Shown here piece by piece: positions 1-10,319 of a stretch of 54,289 nucleotides of DNA. The position numbers and the translations under genes are program-made. The DNA lies in the NCBI GenBank assembly GCA_947628825.1, contig CANRBH010000005.1:1-54289 (forward strand). The letters run 5' to 3'. The notes under the pieces were generated by a model that saw nothing but the letters and a program-made list of their open reading frames with translations, had not been told where the DNA came from and did not search any database. The stretch's first letter is position 1. The number at the start of each line of letters is the position of its first letter. Source of the stretch: an uncultured Clostridia bacterium. Its GTDB lineage: Bacteria; Bacillota; Clostridia; TANB77; CAG-508.

Positions 1-235
1 ATAAGTTCGTGTCGATAAGTTTTTTTACAAATTTCTAAACTTACATTATCAAGGTTTTTCAACTAGCGAAAATATTCTTCAATATTTTTAATTTCTTTAT
101 TTTTACATATTGTGTTAACATAATTTGCTTTTTTCTAAAAATGTGCTATAATTAGTATAAGTAAACTTAAGTTGCTCCATTTCCACCTTAGCTAAAGCAG
201 CTTAGAGTTTCAACACTTTGAATGGAGGAGAAAAT

Positions 236-562
236 ATGGGAATCCGGAACATCATCTTCATCCTCATCATTGCATCGGCTTTGATGAGCATCTTGTCGAA
301 TGTGCTTGCTTTGCTTGCAAGCCGCAACTTCTTCACGAACCGAGTCGTTTCCCAGAGGATGGCTCGGTTGGCAACCCTCTTGAGGATTATTCCTAACCAA
401 GTCTTCCGAGTACTGAGCGTTAGGAATATGAGCTTCATGCTCATCCTTGTCATCCTCGCAGAATATGCGGGAGGGGATGTCGAAGCATTGAGGCGATTCA
501 CCTTAGAAATTGTGGGTGCCGTAAACGACATCTTCAATTTCCTCTTAGGATTAATATCCTAA
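236..562 (+). CDS. small hydrophobic/membrane protein of unknown function (108 aa from the ATG at 236)
   Basis: ORF track (218..562); RBS GGAGGAG just upstream of ATG 236; promoter-like TTGCTT...TATAAT about 125-152; hydrophobic segments IIFILIIASALM and MSFMLILVILA; G/C-rich codon choice unlike neighbours. Confidence 0.65.
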   Translation: MGIRNIIFILIIASALMSILSNVLALLASRNFFTNRVVSQRMARLATLLRIIPNQVFRVLSVRNMSFMLILVILAEYAGGDVEALRRFTLEIVGAVNDIFNFLLGLIS

Positions 563-563
563 G
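544..563. terminator. perfect 20-nt palindrome CTTAGGATTAATATCCTAAG at the end of the 236..562 ORF
   Basis: read directly; abuts the group II intron 3' end. Confidence 0.4.
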
Positions 564-567
564 CCCA

Positions 568-1249
568 ATCGAGTAGGAGGAATTTTGCTTTTTATTCTCA
601 AAATTCCGTCCTCTCACACCACATTTCCAGCATACCGTTCGGTACTGGGCGGTTAGTTAATGCACTAAAGATTTTTATTTTCTTTAGTGTTTTCTTTTGC
701 TTTTCTCTAGACCTTATAAAATTACTATGCTTCTTTTGTAACTCTCGAGTTCCGCTCTACCATCCAAAATTTTCTGTTCTTTACAGATTATCTGCATTCT
801 AACATAATTTATATAATCTATCTTTATTTGCAAAATCACATTAACTTTCAGTCCTTCATAATATTTCTGTTACTACTATGACTTCTGCTGACTTCTGATA
901 TTTCACTCTACTGTCACCAATAGCTTTTTCATATCTAGGGGTGTTGCCTCAAAGATATTTCCAAAATATCAGACCTCCCTGGGTAAGAATAATAACTTTC
1001 ATCTCATATATCTGCTACATTTACTAAAATAACCTCCGAATAGCTATTGGGTTTTGTTTTCAATAGTAAACTCACCCTGATTATTCTAGCCTTCGTATGT
1101 AGTTTCTGTCCGTCAGACCAAGACTTTGCTTACAGCTTCCTTCAGATTCTACCTCGCGATAGACACCCTTGCTGTTCAGCTAATGGTTAGCCGCTATTAG
1201 GCTCCATAGTAGTCTTTCACTACCTAGTTATTATTCATGCCAGGCACAC
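568..1249 (-). mobile_element. group II intron lacking an intron-encoded protein (approx. boundaries)
   Basis: minus-strand 5' end GTGTGCCTGGCATGAATAATAACTAGGTAGTGAAAG... (GUGYG start) with domain-I-like ...GGGTGTCTATCGCGAGGTAGAATCTGAAGGAAGC; domain-V-like hairpin ACCGCCCAGTACCGAACGGTATGCTGGAAATGTGGT (618..653) with a TG bulge; domain-VI-like stem GGACGGAATTTTG...CAAAATTCCTCC followed by TACTCGAT with a candidate branch A; no RT/maturase ORF in the interval. Confidence 0.8.
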
Positions 1250-1252
1250 TGT

Positions 1253-1292
1253 AAGAAGGTACCACTCCTAAAAAGAGTGGCACCTTCTTTTT
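1253..1292. terminator. bidirectional terminator downstream of nrdG
   Basis: long stem AAGAAGGTRCCACTC / GAGTGGYACCTTCTT with loop CTAAAAA and adjacent T/A tracts. Confidence 0.8.
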
Positions 1293-1335
1293 ATAGTAAT
1301 TTATAGAAAATCAAAATTTTAACCATCATTATTTT

Positions 1336-1893
1336 TTATTTATTAAAAATCTTTACTGGTTCTGCTTCGTATAATCTTTGAATTACAACTGGTTTATGTT
1401 CTTTTATTGTTTCTTGTACATCCAATATTCTTTGGTTTGCAGATCCTCTAAATCTTAATTTTGGACTTTTTAAATCTTCTTCAAACTTTCCGTCTACTAC
1501 AACATCTATATATTTTAGTAGTTCTTTTGTTGTTGGATTGTTTTCAGCCATATCCTCTATTACATCTTTTTCTAAATCATATCCTGTATAACACCAGATT
1601 GTTTTATTAGGAAATTTTTCTTTTACTTCTTTAACTAATGGTAGCAATCCTTCTTGGTTTACTGGTTCAAGTGGTTCTCCTCCGAGCAAGCTTAATCCTT
1701 CTATGTAATCATGGTCTAGAAATTTCATAACTTTCTCTTTACTCTCTTGCGTAAATTCATTTCCATAGTTAAAATCCCATGCACATTCATTAAAACATCC
1801 TTTGCAATGATGATGGCATCCACTTACAAAAACTGATACTCTAACACCTGTTCCATTTGCTACATCAACTTTTTTTATATCTGCGTAGTTCAT
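1336..1893 (-). CDS. nrdG: anaerobic ribonucleoside-triphosphate reductase activating protein (radical SAM)
   Basis: 185 aa; CxxxCxxC-like motif CHHHCKGC, LLGGEPL; adjacent to nrdD. Confidence 0.93.
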   Translation of the reverse strand: MNYADIKKVDVANGTGVRVSVFVSGCHHHCKGCFNECAWDFNYGNEFTQESKEKVMKFLDHDYIEGLSLLGGEPLEPVNQEGLLPLVKEVKEKFPNKTIWCYTGYDLEKDVIEDMAENNPTTKELLKYIDVVVDGKFEEDLKSPKLRFRGSANQRILDVQETIKEHKPVVIQRLYEAEPVKIFNK

Positions 1894-1933
1894 TTAATTT
1901 TTGTTCCTTTCTTTGCTTTACTCAAAGAAGCTT

Positions 1934-4060
1934 TTATAAATGTAAAACTCTCTGTTTTATTTCTTTTGTTTTTCCTACATTCCAGAAGTTTTCTCCTAAA
2001 TAACCACAAGTACGTCTTACAACAGTCATTCTAGCATGGTCTTTGTTTCCACAGTTTGGACATTCCCATTCATTTTCGTCGTTTACTTTTATTTCTCCAT
2101 CAAATCCACATACATGGCAATAATCAGATTTAGTATTAAATTCTGCGTATTGTATATTATCATAAATAAATCTAACTACACTCTTTAATGCATCTAAATT
2201 ATTTTGCATATTTGGAACTTCAACATATGATATTGCTCCTCCTGTTGATAGATGTTGGAATTCGCTTTCAAACTTTAATTTTTCAAATGCGTCTATTTTT
2301 TCTCTAACATCTACATGATATGAGTTAGTATAATATCCTTTATCTGTAACATCTTTAATTGTTCCAAATCTTTCTTTATCTATTCTTGCAAACTTATAAC
2401 ATAAGCTTTCTGCTGGTGTTCCATATAATGCAAATCCTATGTTAGTTTCTTGTTTCCAACGTAATACTGTTTCTTTTAAATGTTTCATAACTTTTAATGC
2501 AAATTCATGACCTTTTTCTGTTGTATGAGATTCTCCTGTCATTAGTTTTGTCATTTCATATATTCCTATGTATCCTAATGATATAGTTGAATATCCACCA
2601 TATAATAGTTTATCTATTGTTTCACCTTTCTTTAATCTTGCAATAGCTCCATATTCCCAATGTATTGGACTTGTGTATGTCCTTGTTCCAAGCAATGCTT
2701 TATGTCTGCACATTAATGCTTCTTTGCATAGTTCAAGTCTTTCATCAAGTTCTTTCCAGAACTTATCCATATTTCCGTCTGCAACTATTGCAACTTGTGG
2801 TAAGTTAATGCTTACAACACCTTGATTAAATCTTCCTTCAAATTTATAATTTCCATTTTCGTCCTTCCAAGGAGATAGGAAACTTCTGCATCCCATAGGA
2901 CTAAATACATTTCCTTCATAGTTTTCACGCATCTTTTTAGCTGAGATATAATCAGGGTACATTCTTTTTGCAGAACATTTTACTGCAAGTTCAGTTAGAT
3001 AATCATATTCTCCACCTGATAAATTATTGAATTCATCTAATACATATACTAATTTAGGAAAAGCTGGTGTTACATATACTCCTGCTTCATTTTTAATTCC
3101 TTCATCTCTTTGTCTTATTACTTCTTCTATAATCATTGCATTTTCTTTTATGTATGGGTCATCTTTTTCTAGATGTAAGAATAGTGTTACGAATGGAGAT
3201 TGTCCATTTGTTGTCATTAAAGTATTTATTTGATATTGAATTGTTTGAACTCCTGCTTTTAATTCGCTTCTTACGTTTTCTTCTACTAAGTCATTTATAA
3301 TTTCTTTTGATAATTTATTTTTGTATTTCTTTTCTAATTTATTTTTATATTTGTCATGGCTTTTTCTTAAATATTTTCCTAAGTGTATTAAGTCAACAGA
3401 TTGTCCACCATATTGGTTACTTGCAACAGCAGCTATTATTTGTGTAACAACTGTACACGCAACTTGGAAACTTTTTGGACTTTCAATCATTTTCCCATTC
3501 ATTACTGTTCCATTGTCTAACATATCTCCTATGTTAATTAAGCAACAGTTAAATATTGGTTGTACAAAATAATCTGCATCATGAAAGTGTAAAATTCCTT
3601 CTTTATCAGCTTTAGAAATTTTTTCAGGAAGTAATATTCTTCTTGTTAAATCTCTTGAAACTTCTCCAGCTATATAATCTCTTTGGGTTGATGCTAGTCT
3701 TGTATTTTTATTTGAGTTTTCTTCTGCTAGTTCTTTGTTTTGGTCCTTTATTAGTTTTAATATAGATTCATCAGTAGTATTTTGTTTTCTTACTAATGCT
3801 CTATTGTAACGATATACTATGTATTTTTTCGCTAATTCAAATTTTCCAAATTCCATTAGTTTTTGTTCTATTATGTCTTGAATGTCTTCAACAAGTATTC
3901 TCTTTTTACCTAAATCTTCTATATAATCAATTATTTCTTTAATTTCTTCTTTGTTTGCTCTTTCCTTTGGACTTACCTCTTTATTAGCTTTTTCAATAGC
4001 TTTTGAGATTTTTGCCCTATCATAATCAACAATTCTTTCATCTCTTTTTACTACTTTCAT
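1934..4060 (-). CDS. nrdD: anaerobic ribonucleoside-triphosphate reductase
   Basis: 708 aa with N-terminal ATP-cone, C-terminal Zn cysteines (CHVCG..CPNCG) and glycyl-radical motif RRTCGYLG. Confidence 0.95.
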   Translation of the reverse strand: MKVVKRDERIVDYDRAKISKAIEKANKEVSPKERANKEEIKEIIDYIEDLGKKRILVEDIQDIIEQKLMEFGKFELAKKYIVYRYNRALVRKQNTTDESILKLIKDQNKELAEENSNKNTRLASTQRDYIAGEVSRDLTRRILLPEKISKADKEGILHFHDADYFVQPIFNCCLINIGDMLDNGTVMNGKMIESPKSFQVACTVVTQIIAAVASNQYGGQSVDLIHLGKYLRKSHDKYKNKLEKKYKNKLSKEIINDLVEENVRSELKAGVQTIQYQINTLMTTNGQSPFVTLFLHLEKDDPYIKENAMIIEEVIRQRDEGIKNEAGVYVTPAFPKLVYVLDEFNNLSGGEYDYLTELAVKCSAKRMYPDYISAKKMRENYEGNVFSPMGCRSFLSPWKDENGNYKFEGRFNQGVVSINLPQVAIVADGNMDKFWKELDERLELCKEALMCRHKALLGTRTYTSPIHWEYGAIARLKKGETIDKLLYGGYSTISLGYIGIYEMTKLMTGESHTTEKGHEFALKVMKHLKETVLRWKQETNIGFALYGTPAESLCYKFARIDKERFGTIKDVTDKGYYTNSYHVDVREKIDAFEKLKFESEFQHLSTGGAISYVEVPNMQNNLDALKSVVRFIYDNIQYAEFNTKSDYCHVCGFDGEIKVNDENEWECPNCGNKDHARMTVVRRTCGYLGENFWNVGKTKEIKQRVLHL

Positions 4061-4378
4061 ACTGTACCCCTTCTAGTTAATTTTTTAACTTTTTTTAAAA
4101 AATGATTTTTTTATTTGCTTATTTTTTTATGTAATTTATTTTTTTGCAATTTCATTTAAATATTACACTAAAAAATCTTTTAAAGTCAACACATTTTTTC
4201 AAATCATCTATGTATATTTTTTATGTTTATTTAACTTGTAACTATTGATTTTAATATAGTTTAAATGGTATCGTTTTTTATCGAATTATGTTACTATTTG
4301 TAGTTTTTCCTTTAGTTTATATACTTTCAAGTATTTTAAAATCAAATATTTCTTTTTGGTTACAGTTATACATTTTTG

Positions 4379-4433
4379 TAAAAAAAAAGAGTATTTTAAA
4401 AAAATAATTTTTTTTAAATACTCTTTTTTTTAT
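4379..4433. terminator. terminator hairpin between nrdD and sortase
   Basis: AAAAAAAAGAGTATTT...AAATACTCTTTTTTTT inverted repeat. Confidence 0.75.
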
Positions 4434-4482
4434 CTTTTTTATAAAACAATTAGATTTAATTTCATATCAACAAATAACATTC

Positions 4483-5214
4483 TTATATTTCTCTTGCCTT
4501 TACTACTAATCTTCTTTTTCCATAATCAGTACATGTAATTAATGTTAACTCTCTATTTCCATTAGTTAATTGACTTGTACAGCTAACATCTGTTGGTTCT
4601 ACTGGATATTTGTTATATATTGAATATGTTATAGTTCTACCAGATAAATCTTTTAAAGTAACTGTATCTCCAATACTCACTTGTGCTAGTTTTCCAAACA
4701 TTTTACCACTTGCATAGTTATGACCAACTACACAATAATTTCCTATTTCATTAGGACTTGGTCCCCAATATTTACAAAGTGAAATTTTTAATAGTTGCTC
4801 ACTTTGTTCTGTCAATATCGGATAGCTAATTCCAATTGATGGTATGCTAAGGGTTCCTTCTATTTCATATATTTGTCCATTACTTGCAGTTATTTCTCTA
4901 GCTTGTGGTTCCTCTGGTGTTTCTTCTGGTTCAGGCTCTTGAATAGGAACGACTTGTGAATCATCAGAGTTATCATCTAGTGCAACAACTATTGTATGCT
5001 CCTCTACAATGGTATTATCATCATTATTTATTTGCTCCATTAGCTCATAAGAATAGCCTTCTTGAATTGCCTTATTTCTTTCTGCAATAATATAATATAA
5101 GGAAAGAATAATTACTGTAATAACAGATATTATATATAATGTTTTATATATTTTTTGCTTTCTTTTCATTTCTTTTGTCACATATACTTTTTGTGATATA
5201 AGTATCTGATTCAT
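4483..5214 (-). CDS. sortase (class D-like)
   Basis: 243 aa; N-terminal TM; YCVVGHNY and TLITCTDYGKRRLVVKA (His/TLxTC/Arg) motifs. Confidence 0.88.
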   Translation of the reverse strand: MNQILISQKVYVTKEMKRKQKIYKTLYIISVITVIILSLYYIIAERNKAIQEGYSYELMEQINNDDNTIVEEHTIVVALDDNSDDSQVVPIQEPEPEETPEEPQAREITASNGQIYEIEGTLSIPSIGISYPILTEQSEQLLKISLCKYWGPSPNEIGNYCVVGHNYASGKMFGKLAQVSIGDTVTLKDLSGRTITYSIYNKYPVEPTDVSCTSQLTNGNRELTLITCTDYGKRRLVVKAREI

Positions 5215-5248
5215 AATCTTTTCTAATATACTCCTTTCCTTAGAATTT

Positions 5249-6052
5249 TTATATTCTGTTTACTATATCAGCATATTGCTTAATTGAAAGTTCTTCTCCT
5301 CTAATATTTTCATTTATATTTAACTCGTCTAAAATTGTTTTTAATTTTGCTTTATCAATTATAGAAGATAGTGAATTTAATATTGTTTTTCTTCTTTTTG
5401 TAAAATTTTCTTTTATTATTTTAAAGAATAAATCTTCATTATTTACTTCCACTCTTGGCTTGTCTAATTTAGTTATCTTTACTATGCTTGAATCTACTTT
5501 TGGACTTGGAATAAAACACTCTTTTCCTACATCTCCTATAATTTTGCTATCTGCATAATAATTGACAAAGTATGTTATTGCTCCTGCTTCCTTTTCTCCC
5601 GGCATACTGCAAATTCTCTCTGCAACCTCTTTTTGTATTAAAACAGTTATATCTTTTATATTTGTTTTTAGTAACTTTGTAATTATTGAAGTAGTTATAT
5701 AATATGGTAGATTTGCAACTACTTTAGCTTTTGGAGCTAATTTATCTATGTCCAATTTTAATATATCTTCATTTATAATTTCAATATTATTATATGCTAT
5801 AAATCTTGCTTTTAATATTTCACACATTTTTTTATCTAGCTCAATAACAATTACTTTTCTAGCTTTTTCTAATAAAATATTAGTAAGAGTCCCTAAACCC
5901 GGTCCAATTTCAATAATTATATCATCTTCTTTTACATCTTCTGCAATTTTATTTAAAGATTGTTCATCAATTAAAAAATTTTGTCCTAGATTCTTATTTG
6001 GATTTACATTGTATTTATCCATTATGTATTTTGTTTCTTGATATATGTTCAT
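5249..6052 (-). CDS. rsmA: 16S rRNA dimethyladenosine transferase
   Basis: 267 aa; NLGQNFLID, EIGPGLGTLT, NLPYYITT motifs. Confidence 0.95.
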   Translation of the reverse strand: MNIYQETKYIMDKYNVNPNKNLGQNFLIDEQSLNKIAEDVKEDDIIIEIGPGLGTLTNILLEKARKVIVIELDKKMCEILKARFIAYNNIEIINEDILKLDIDKLAPKAKVVANLPYYITTSIITKLLKTNIKDITVLIQKEVAERICSMPGEKEAGAITYFVNYYADSKIIGDVGKECFIPSPKVDSSIVKITKLDKPRVEVNNEDLFFKIIKENFTKRRKTILNSLSSIIDKAKLKTILDELNINENIRGEELSIKQYADIVNRI

Positions 6053-6071
6053 AAAATTCCACCTTTATATA

Positions 6072-8324
6072 TTAGTGCTGACCTTGAGTTATCTGCTCCT
6101 GCAAAGTTACATTTATGATAGTTCCTTCATCAACAGAAGTTCCATAAGCTGGTTCTTGTGCTACTACTATTCCACTACCTTTACTTGATATATTCAAGTT
6201 TCTTGCTCTTAACATTATTTTTGCTTGGGCATAACTTACTCCTTTAAGATCTGGTACAGTTTGTGATACTCTTTCATCATTTCCTTTTGTGTATAATTTT
6301 ACTACTCCTCCTGATGTTAATTGTGCTCCATGTTTTGGTAGCTGTTCTGATACTATTTCATCTGTATTTCCTACATAACTATATTCTAGTCCTGCTTCAC
6401 TTAATATTCTTTGTGCTTCAGATAATGTTTTATTAGTTACATCTGGAACTGTAATTAGTTTTTCAGTTGTTGCTCCATTCTCGCCATTAGATGGTATATC
6501 TAGATAAGGTAAGATTTCTGATAACATCTGTGATACAACTGGTGCTGTAATTGTTCCTCCATAATAACTTCTTCCATTTGGTCCATATAGTGTTACTAAT
6601 GTTACCAACTTTGTATTTTCTACTGGTGCTATTGCTATAAAAGATGCAACATAACCATTTTCTGGGTGGTTAGGATCTGGTTCTGATGTTCCTGTTTTTC
6701 CTCCTATTGTATAACCTATAACTTTTGCGTGACTTCCTCCTCCATCTTCTACAACTGATTGCATTATTGACCTCATTTTTTCAGATGTTTCAGCCGAAAT
6801 TACTTGTCTTTCTTGGTTTGTTTCAACTGATTTTATTGTTCCTGTATCAGGATTTTCTATTTGTTTTACAACATGTGGTGTTACTAATATTCCATCATTT
6901 ACTATTGCGCTTACTGCTTTTACTAATTGCATTGGTGTTATTGTAAATCTTTGTCCAAATGACATTGTAGCAAGTTCAACAGGTCCTACACTTGATTCAC
7001 TCCAAAATGAACTTTCTGCTTCACTTGGAAGGTCTATTCCAGTTTTATCAAAAAATCCATAAGCTTTTAAATATTTATAGAATGTACTTGCTCCGATTTT
7101 TTGTCCTAATTGTATTAATGCTGGGTTACAAGAATTTTCAATAGCTTTTCTTAATGTTTGACTTCCATGTCCTGAACTTGCTGTACAACGTATGTCTATT
7201 CCTGCAACCTTCTGTATACCACTACAATAAAAATCTCCTGCATGGTCTGTTTCTATAAGATTTTCTTCTAAGGCTATTGATGCTGTTATTACTTTAAATG
7301 TTGAACCTGGTTCGTAACCATCCAGAACTGCTCTATTTCTCCACATTGTATATATTCTATCAGTTTGTTCTTGTCCTGAAAGTTCATCCCAACCTTCTGA
7401 AATAGTTGAATTAGGCACATAAGGGTCGTTTAGATTATAGTCTGGATATGTTGCCATAGCAAGAATTTCTCCATTTTCTGGATTCATTATTATTGCATTT
7501 CCACCCCTACTACATTTATTTTCTTCAACTGCTTGTTTAAGATATTTTTCTACTATTGATTGAATATTTGAATCTATTGTCAAATAAATATTGCTTCCAT
7601 TTTCAGGTGCGATATATTGTTCATTTTGGTCAGGTATTGCATCTTGTGTTACTGATATTGCTGTGGTTAGCTTTCCGTTTGTTCCTTTTAAAATACTGTC
7701 ATAACTAAGTTCTATTCCGTCTAATCCTTGATTACTTGCACCACATACTCCTATTAAGTTAGATGCTAGGTTATCATAAGGATAATATCTTTTTGTATCT
7801 TCATCAATATTTACTCCTGCTGTTGCGTTGTTGTCTTCAAGCCATTCTTGTAATACTTTTACTTTGTCAGTTTCTACTTTAGATACTATTGTTTCAACGC
7901 TTCTTGTACTTGTTAATTTTTTATATACATCATCATAATTAAGTTCAAAAATATCTGCAAATGCTTTTGCCATTTTTTCCTTTAATTTTGTTGTTTCATA
8001 TTCATCAGTAACTCCATCTTTTTTTACATTTATATATTGTGGGCTTACTGATACTGTATCAACAGCAGCACTTATGGCTAATGCTTTTCCATTTGCATCA
8101 TAAATAGTTCCTCTTTTTGCACTTATCACTGTATTAGATGTAGATTGTCTATATTCTCTTTGTTTTAACCAAGCTCCTTGAACAAATTGAATATACCCAA
8201 TTCTTACTACCAAAATAAAAAACAATAAGACAAAAACGACTAATAAAAGTATCAATTTTTTACCTGATACTTTTATTACGTTTCTTCTTTTTTTACTTAT
8301 TGGAACTATTTTTTTATTTTGCAT
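6072..8324 (-). CDS. penicillin-binding protein (transpeptidase, SpoVD/PBP2-like) with PASTA domains
   Basis: 750 aa; N-terminal TM, EPGSTFKV (SxxK), KTGTSEP, C-terminal PASTA repeats. Confidence 0.93.
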   Translation of the reverse strand: MQNKKIVPISKKRRNVIKVSGKKLILLLVVFVLLFFILVVRIGYIQFVQGAWLKQREYRQSTSNTVISAKRGTIYDANGKALAISAAVDTVSVSPQYINVKKDGVTDEYETTKLKEKMAKAFADIFELNYDDVYKKLTSTRSVETIVSKVETDKVKVLQEWLEDNNATAGVNIDEDTKRYYPYDNLASNLIGVCGASNQGLDGIELSYDSILKGTNGKLTTAISVTQDAIPDQNEQYIAPENGSNIYLTIDSNIQSIVEKYLKQAVEENKCSRGGNAIIMNPENGEILAMATYPDYNLNDPYVPNSTISEGWDELSGQEQTDRIYTMWRNRAVLDGYEPGSTFKVITASIALEENLIETDHAGDFYCSGIQKVAGIDIRCTASSGHGSQTLRKAIENSCNPALIQLGQKIGASTFYKYLKAYGFFDKTGIDLPSEAESSFWSESSVGPVELATMSFGQRFTITPMQLVKAVSAIVNDGILVTPHVVKQIENPDTGTIKSVETNQERQVISAETSEKMRSIMQSVVEDGGGSHAKVIGYTIGGKTGTSEPDPNHPENGYVASFIAIAPVENTKLVTLVTLYGPNGRSYYGGTITAPVVSQMLSEILPYLDIPSNGENGATTEKLITVPDVTNKTLSEAQRILSEAGLEYSYVGNTDEIVSEQLPKHGAQLTSGGVVKLYTKGNDERVSQTVPDLKGVSYAQAKIMLRARNLNISSKGSGIVVAQEPAYGTSVDEGTIINVTLQEQITQGQH

Positions 8325-8354
8325 TTGTTTTTTCCCATAAATATATTTTTAAAA

Positions 8355-10172
8355 TTATTCTGAAAAAATCGCATCAAATTCTTCGCCAGTAATTTTTTCT
8401 TTTTCAATCAATATTTCAGCAACTTTATCTAATTTATCCCTATTAGCATTTAAAATTTCTTTTGCTTTAGAGTATGCTGAGTCAATGATTTTCTTTATTT
8501 CTTCATCAATAATTCCAGCTGTTTCTTCTGAATATGATTTTTCTTGTGCAAAATCTCTTCCTAAAAATACTTCTTCTTGGTCTGAGCCCAATGATATTGT
8601 TCCAACTCTTTCACTCATACCATATTTTGTAACCATCGCTTTTGCTATCTTAGTTGCTCTTTCTATATCATTGCTTGCTCCTGTTGATATATCACCTAGA
8701 ACTAGAGCTTCTGAAACTCTACCTCCTAATAGTGATATAATATTTTCATTCATTTCAGTTTTTGATATAAATGATTTATCTTCTACTGGTCTATACATTG
8801 TATATCCACCAGCCATTCCTCTTGGAATAATTGATATTTCATGTACTGGATCCTGTGTAGGTAAGAATTTACTTACTACTGCATGACCTGCTTCATGATA
8901 TGCTACTAATTTCTTTTCTTTGTCACTTCTTACTCTAGTTTTCTTTTCTGGTCCCATTGTTACCTTTATCATTGCATCTTCAATTTCTTTTTGGCCTATT
9001 TCATGTTTATCTCTTCTTGCTGCTAATAATGCTGCCTCATTAAGTAGATTCTCTAAATCTGCTCCTGTAAATCCTGATGTATTCTTTGCTATTAATTTTA
9101 AGTCAACATCTGCTTCAAATCTTTTCTTCTTGCTGTGTACTTCTAGTATTTGCTCTCTTGCTTTTACATCTGGTGATGGTACAACTATTTGTCTATCAAA
9201 TCTTCCTGGTCTTAATAATGCTTTGTCTAATACGTCTGGTCTATTTGTTGCTGCTAAAACTATAACACCTTCATTAGCTGAGAATCCATCCATTTCAACA
9301 AGCATTTGATTTAATGTTTGTTCTCTCTCATCATGTCCTCCACCTAAGCCTGCTCCTCTTTGACGTCCAACAGCATCAATTTCATCTATAAATATTATGC
9401 ATGGTGCATTTTTCTTTGCTTCTTCAAATAGGTCTCTTACTCTTGATGCACCAACACCAACAAACATCTCTACAAAGTCTGATCCACTTATTATAAAGAA
9501 TGGTACTCCAGCTTCTCCAGCAACTGCTTTTGCTAGTAATGTTTTTCCTGTACCAGGAGCTCCTACTAATAAAACTCCTTTTGGTATTCTTGCACCCATT
9601 TCTGTAAATTTTCTTGGATTTTTTAAAAATTCTACTATTTCTTGTAGTTCTTCTTTTTCTTCATCTATACCTGCTACATCATTAAATGTAACTTTATTTT
9701 TATCTGTATTATTTAACATTCTGGCTCTGCTCTTTCCAAATGTCATTGGACCTTTTTGTTGTCCTTGAGCTCCACCCATAAATAGCATTAGTATTAACAA
9801 AATCATTATAATTGATGATATTGGTAATAGTAAATCTGCTACAATTAGCCAGAAAGGTTCAGATTGATAAGTAACATTTACATTATTACTTTGCATTGAT
9901 TGATTTAAGTTTTCAAGCAAGTTATCTACACTTGGTATATTAACTGTTTTTATGTTAGAATCATCTTTAAGCTTTACCTTAGCCTCTTCTCCTTCATATT
10001 CAATTTCAATATCTGTTACTTCTCCAGCTTCTACCTTGCTTAATAATTCTGAATAAGTTAATCTGTTGTTTGCATTATTAAGAATTGCTGGTAAAACAAA
10101 TATTATTATAACTCCTATAACTAACCATATAGCTAATGTTTTAATTCCGCTTTTCAATTTAGTTCCTCCCAA
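8355..10172 (-). CDS. ftsH: ATP-dependent zinc metalloprotease FtsH
   Basis: 605 aa; [11 protein letters not shown] second region of homology, HEAGH. Confidence 0.97.
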   Translation of the reverse strand: MGGTKLKSGIKTLAIWLVIGVIIIFVLPAILNNANNRLTYSELLSKVEAGEVTDIEIEYEGEEAKVKLKDDSNIKTVNIPSVDNLLENLNQSMQSNNVNVTYQSEPFWLIVADLLLPISSIIMILLILMLFMGGAQGQQKGPMTFGKSRARMLNNTDKNKVTFNDVAGIDEEKEELQEIVEFLKNPRKFTEMGARIPKGVLLVGAPGTGKTLLAKAVAGEAGVPFFIISGSDFVEMFVGVGASRVRDLFEEAKKNAPCIIFIDEIDAVGRQRGAGLGGGHDEREQTLNQMLVEMDGFSANEGVIVLAATNRPDVLDKALLRPGRFDRQIVVPSPDVKAREQILEVHSKKKRFEADVDLKLIAKNTSGFTGADLENLLNEAALLAARRDKHEIGQKEIEDAMIKVTMGPEKKTRVRSDKEKKLVAYHEAGHAVVSKFLPTQDPVHEISIIPRGMAGGYTMYRPVEDKSFISKTEMNENIISLLGGRVSEALVLGDISTGASNDIERATKIAKAMVTKYGMSERVGTISLGSDQEEVFLGRDFAQEKSYSEETAGIIDEEIKKIIDSAYSKAKEILNANRDKLDKVAEILIEKEKITGEEFDAIFSE

Positions 10173-10319
10173 ATTAGAATTTTTTATTTATATAAATCGT
10201 TATGAGCGATAATATATATTATATTAAAAGAGTATCACATAGAACGAGTTTATGCAATACTTTTTTTGAAACTTTTTTCTTGTAAGTATTGGTACTAGTG
10301 ACTTTGTGCTTACGGAACA

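Noticed and set aside
2568-2825. Many + strand ORFs opposite conserved minus-strand genes (e.g. 2568..2825, 8485..8886, 9397..9768, 25141..25653)
   Set aside because: Antisense shadows of nrdD, ftsH, rpoB and others; low-complexity Leu/Ser/Phe composition and no RBS support
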